A stretch of DNA of 8,736 bases from JAJOKK01 sp965370555 (GTDB lineage: Bacteria > Bipolaricaulota > Bipolaricaulia > UBA7950 > UBA9294). The notes beneath the pieces were generated by a model that saw only the letters and a list, made by a program, of their open reading frames with translations, was not told the DNA's origin and ran no database searches. Location of the stretch: assembly GCA_965370555.1 (NCBI GenBank), contig CBDUVB010000058.1, positions 1 to 8,736 on the forward strand, written 5' to 3'. Of the stretch, positions 6,802 through 8,736 are shown one piece after another; position 1 is the first letter of the stretch, and every line of letters begins with the position of its first letter. The position numbers and the translations under genes are program-made.

Positions 6802-7497
6802 ATGAATAAGCGCATTTTGGTCGTAGATGATGAGGAATGGGTTCGCGAGCTCGTCGGCCGCTATCTGGAGGCGGCGGGGTTCGACGTGGCGATGGCTGCC
6901 GATGGGCGTAAGGCCCTCACGCAGTTCGACAGCCACCGACCCGACTTGGTGATCCTCGACTGGATGCTCCCCGGCCTCGATGGGCTGGAGGTTGCCACGC
7001 GCATCCGAAAAGAGTCTAGCGTCCCAATCATCATGCTAACTGCACGCACCGAGGAGGGTGATCGGATCAAGGGGCTCGAGTTCGGCGCCGACGATTATGT
7101 GGTCAAGCCATTCTCTACCCGTGAATTAGAAGCCCGTGTACGCGCGGTCTTACGTCGCTCACAGGGCAACTATGCCAAAGCTGCCCTCTTGGAATTCGGA
7201 GAGATCCGCGTGAAGATCGATCAGCATGAAGTGCATGTCGGTAGCCGTTTGGTGGACCTCTCCTCAATGGAGTTCGATCTGTTGGTCTTTTTGATGGAGC
7301 ATCCCGGGAGGGTCTTCACACGCCTGGAGCTTCTGGAGGCGCTGCGTGGAACGACGTATGAGAGCTTCGAACGCTCGATCGATTCCCACATCAAGCGGCT
7401 GCGCCAGAAGGTCGAATCGGATCCGAAAAAACCGCGTTACGTGAAGACGGTCTTTGGGGTAGGGTATAAGTTTGCAAAGAATGGGGAGGAAGGGTAA
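6802..7497 (+). CDS. Response regulator, OmpR/PhoB family
   Basis: A 231-residue two-domain regulator, full length. The receiver domain (about 4-117) has the acidic pocket D9-D10, phosphoacceptor D53 in LVILDWMLPGLDG, T80 in IIMLTART and K102 in VVKPFSTREL. A short linker leads to an OmpR-type winged-helix DNA-binding domain (about 130-226) with the usual sequence marks: SSMEFDLLVFLMEHPGRVFT, the recognition-helix stretch SIDSHIKRLRQKVE and the wing YVKTVFGVGYKF. It should bind DNA as a dimer after phosphorylation by the kinase encoded downstream. The ATG at 6802 has only AGCAGG directly abutting it, so there is no usable Shine-Dalgarno spacing; a TATACT box at 6788-6793 suggests a leaderless message. 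Its targets are unknown, and the adjacent transporter and exported-protein genes are the natural first candidates. Confidence 0.96.
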   Translation: MNKRILVVDDEEWVRELVGRYLEAAGFDVAMAADGRKALTQFDSHRPDLVILDWMLPGLDGLEVATRIRKESSVPIIMLTARTEEGDRIKGLEFGADDYVVKPFSTRELEARVRAVLRRSQGNYAKAALLEFGEIRVKIDQHEVHVGSRLVDLSSMEFDLLVFLMEHPGRVFTRLELLEALRGTTYESFERSIDSHIKRLRQKVESDPKKPRYVKTVFGVGYKFAKNGEEG

Positions 7498-7501
7498 AGA
7501 A

Positions 7502-7519
7502 CCCGCAGTGAGCTGCGGG
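7502..7519 (+). repeat. GC-rich hairpin after the response regulator
   Basis: CCCGCAG (7502-7508), loop TGAG, CTGCGGG (7513-7519): a perfect seven-pair stem starting four bases after the stop codon at 7495-7497. No T-run follows, so it is not a normal intrinsic terminator. It could protect the mRNA 3' end, act as a factor-dependent stop, or be a REP-like interspersed palindrome. Confidence 0.55.
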
Positions 7520-7544
7520 GCACTGGAAAGCAGAGGCTAAAGAG

Positions 7545-7573
7545 CTGACCGGAGTTGAAGTTCATGCTACAAT
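7545..7573 (+). promoter_or_regulatory. Probable internal promoter ahead of the histidine kinase
   Basis: CTGACC (7545-7550, 4/6 match), 17 bases, then TACAAT (7568-7573, 5/6) preceded by TGC, giving an extended -10. This is the best promoter match in the window. It predicts a start near 7580 and a leader of about 208 bases before the kinase ATG at 7788. It implies that the kinase can be expressed separately from its regulator. Confidence 0.5.
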
Positions 7574-7579
7574 TTAATG

Positions 7580-7787
7580 TAGGGGGTTGTCGCATTGGAA
7601 GCAACGTCGCACACAAGGTACGACGCTACATCCAGCTTTTCGTAGCGTCGGAGCTTGTCTCCGACGTCGGACGGCTTCTCCTTACGAGAACTCGTGTAAT
7701 CCGTACAAACAATAAGCCAATTCGTCTAGGACGAATCTCGGCTCTCCTCACCCTAGCAAGCTGCGAAGTATCTAGAGGAGGGCCTTT
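7580..7787 (+). promoter_or_regulatory. Structured 5' leader of the histidine kinase gene
   Basis: No convincing gene lies here, but inverted repeats are dense. They include CGACGCTAC (7621-7629) with GTAGCGTCG (7642-7650), overlapping GTCGGAG (7647-7653) with CTCCGAC (7659-7665). Next come a 12-base palindrome TCCGACGTCGGA (7660-7671), ACGAG (7684-7688) with CTCGT (7691-7695), and ATTCGTC (7720-7726) with GACGAAT (7730-7736). Finally, CTCTCCTC (7742-7749) pairs with the kinase ribosome site GAGGAGGG (7775-7782). The first two stems share bases 7647-7650 and cannot form together. This could be a cis-acting RNA control element, or a cluster of degraded REP-like palindromes. I recognise no known riboswitch class. 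Confidence 0.4.
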
Positions 7788-8736
7788 ATGAACTTCTTCA
7801 ACCGGCTTTCCTTTCAACTGAAGCTCCTCCTCTCGTTCGTCCTCGTCATCGTTCTCACCACAGTCGCAGGGTATTACCTGATCGATCGCGCCGTCGATCG
7901 CGCCTTCGCCGATTTTGCCGCACGCAGTTTTAGCAGGCAGGATCTGATCTTTCGGCAGATCTTGGGTGACTACTACGAGCGCACCGGAAGCTGGAACGGA
8001 GTGGAACGCATATTCGCAAGGGCTCGTGAGCTGCTGCCGTTCGTGCTCGTCGATACCGATGGGAGGGTGCTGATCAACCCAAAACATGAACAAATAGGGG
8101 AGAAGGTGCCGCGTGAAAACCTCAAATACGGAGTGGCGATCGTGGTTGGCGGAGAGACGGTGGGAACGATCCTCCCCCCACCGCAGACCATACACTACAG
8201 GGAGTCGATCGAGCAGGGGTTCCTGCGTACGGTCAGCTTAGCACTCTGGATCGCCGCTACGGCGGTCGGAGCGATCGGTATTCTCTTGAGCGCGCTGTTG
8301 TTGCGACAGCTAACAGGTCCGTTGAAGAGGCTCGATACTGCAGCGCAGCAGATCGCTTGTGGGGAACTTTCGAGTAGGGTTCCGGTATCGAGCAATGATG
8401 AACTGGGCCACTTAGCGCGATCGTTCAACAAGATGGCAAGTAGCCTGGAAGAATCGGAGCGGGCCAAGCAGCAGATGATCGCCGACGTCTCCCACGAGCT
8501 CCGCACCCCGATCAGCGTCGTCCGGACCGGGCTCGAAGGGTTGCGCGACGGTCTCCTTAATCCGACCCCGGAGAACTTCGCCGCGCTGCACAACAAGATC
8601 CTCCTAACAGCACGGCTGGTCGGGGATCTACAGCAACTGGCGCTCGCCGATGCAGGTCAGTTGTCGATTAATAGAGGGGTCTGCGATCTTGCTACCCTCA
8701 TTGAACAGATCCGCGCGACGATCGGGGTGGAGCTGG
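7788..8736 (+). CDS. Membrane sensor histidine kinase (partial, N-terminal 316 residues)
   Basis: The gene runs off the right edge, so the ATPase domain is mostly missing. Transmembrane helix 1 lies at about 11-32, an extracytoplasmic sensor region at 33-147, helix 2 at about 149-172, and a HAMP linker at about 173-225 (LTGPLKRLDTAAQQIACGEL onward, with NDELGHLARSFNKM). The dimerisation/phosphoacceptor domain carries SHELRTP (235-241) with the phosphorylated H236. The sensor region contains YYERTGSWNGVE and FVLVDTDGRVLINP, then GVAIVVGGETVGTILPPP, a layout seen in BaeS-like envelope-stress kinases; the ligand is unknown. It starts at ATG 7788 with GAGGAGGG (7775-7782) five bases upstream. It forms a two-component pair with the regulator ending at 7497, but is separated by 290 bases that hold a promoter-like sequence and several hairpins, unusual for such pairs, which usually overlap or abut. 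Confidence 0.95.
   Translation, partial: MNFFNRLSFQLKLLLSFVLVIVLTTVAGYYLIDRAVDRAFADFAARSFSRQDLIFRQILGDYYERTGSWNGVERIFARARELLPFVLVDTDGRVLINPKHEQIGEKVPRENLKYGVAIVVGGETVGTILPPPQTIHYRESIEQGFLRTVSLALWIAATAVGAIGILLSALLLRQLTGPLKRLDTAAQQIACGELSSRVPVSSNDELGHLARSFNKMASSLEESERAKQQMIADVSHELRTPISVVRTGLEGLRDGLLNPTPENFAALHNKILLTARLVGDLQQLALADAGQLSINRGVCDLATLIEQIRATIGVEL

Noticed and set aside
7555..7791. Plus-strand open frame (up to 78 codons) whose TGA overlaps the kinase ATG as ATGA
   Set aside because: The overlap is tempting as translational coupling, and GGAG at 7551-7554 could serve the ATG at 7564, but the frame is made of inverted repeats, the peptide has no recognisable feature, and the likely transcription start near 7580 lies after its start. 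Left open but not called.

Overview
This is bacterial chromosomal DNA of moderate to high GC from a lineage I cannot place firmly. A tRNA with an encoded CCA end, a lipoprotein signal, an OmpR-type two-component system and many CGATCG palindromes are visible. Several genes have no close relative that I recognise. A poorly sampled phylum (for example a Bipolaricaulota/Acetothermia-like lineage) is a guess only; nothing here proves it.

Layout: (1) 1-298, minus strand, holds the first 99 codons of a metallo-beta-lactamase/beta-CASP-type hydrolase that runs off the left edge. (2) 420-496 is a complete tRNA-Pro(GGG) gene with a likely promoter just upstream, divergent from the hydrolase. (3) 671-1693 is a membrane-anchored alpha/beta-hydrolase (esterase type), possibly translated from a leaderless mRNA. 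(4) 1941-5280 is a tight four-gene plus-strand operon: a Spy/CpxP-like lipoprotein, an unrecognised exported protein, a MacB/LolD-type ABC ATPase and a MacB/FtsX-type permease, with spacers of 32, 11 and 3 bases. (5) 5281-5366 is a nested palindromic element. (6) 5414-6745 encodes a large exported, beta-rich, cysteine-containing protein of unknown function. (7) 6802-7497 is an OmpR/PhoB-type response regulator and 7788-8736 the first 316 codons of its histidine kinase. They are separated by a 290-base, hairpin-rich region that appears to carry its own promoter.

Taken together, 1941-8736 reads as a cell-envelope module. A lipoprotein of a stress-chaperone type and an exported partner sit with a mechanotransmission-type ABC transporter that lacks a recognisable MacA adaptor, followed by a beta-rich exported protein and a membrane two-component system that probably senses envelope state and may control the set. 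The links between the parts are inferred from gene order. The families of the ATPase, permease, regulator, kinase, esterase and tRNA are clear; the two exported proteins (2645-3298, 5414-6745) are unrecognised and are the best candidates for new biology.
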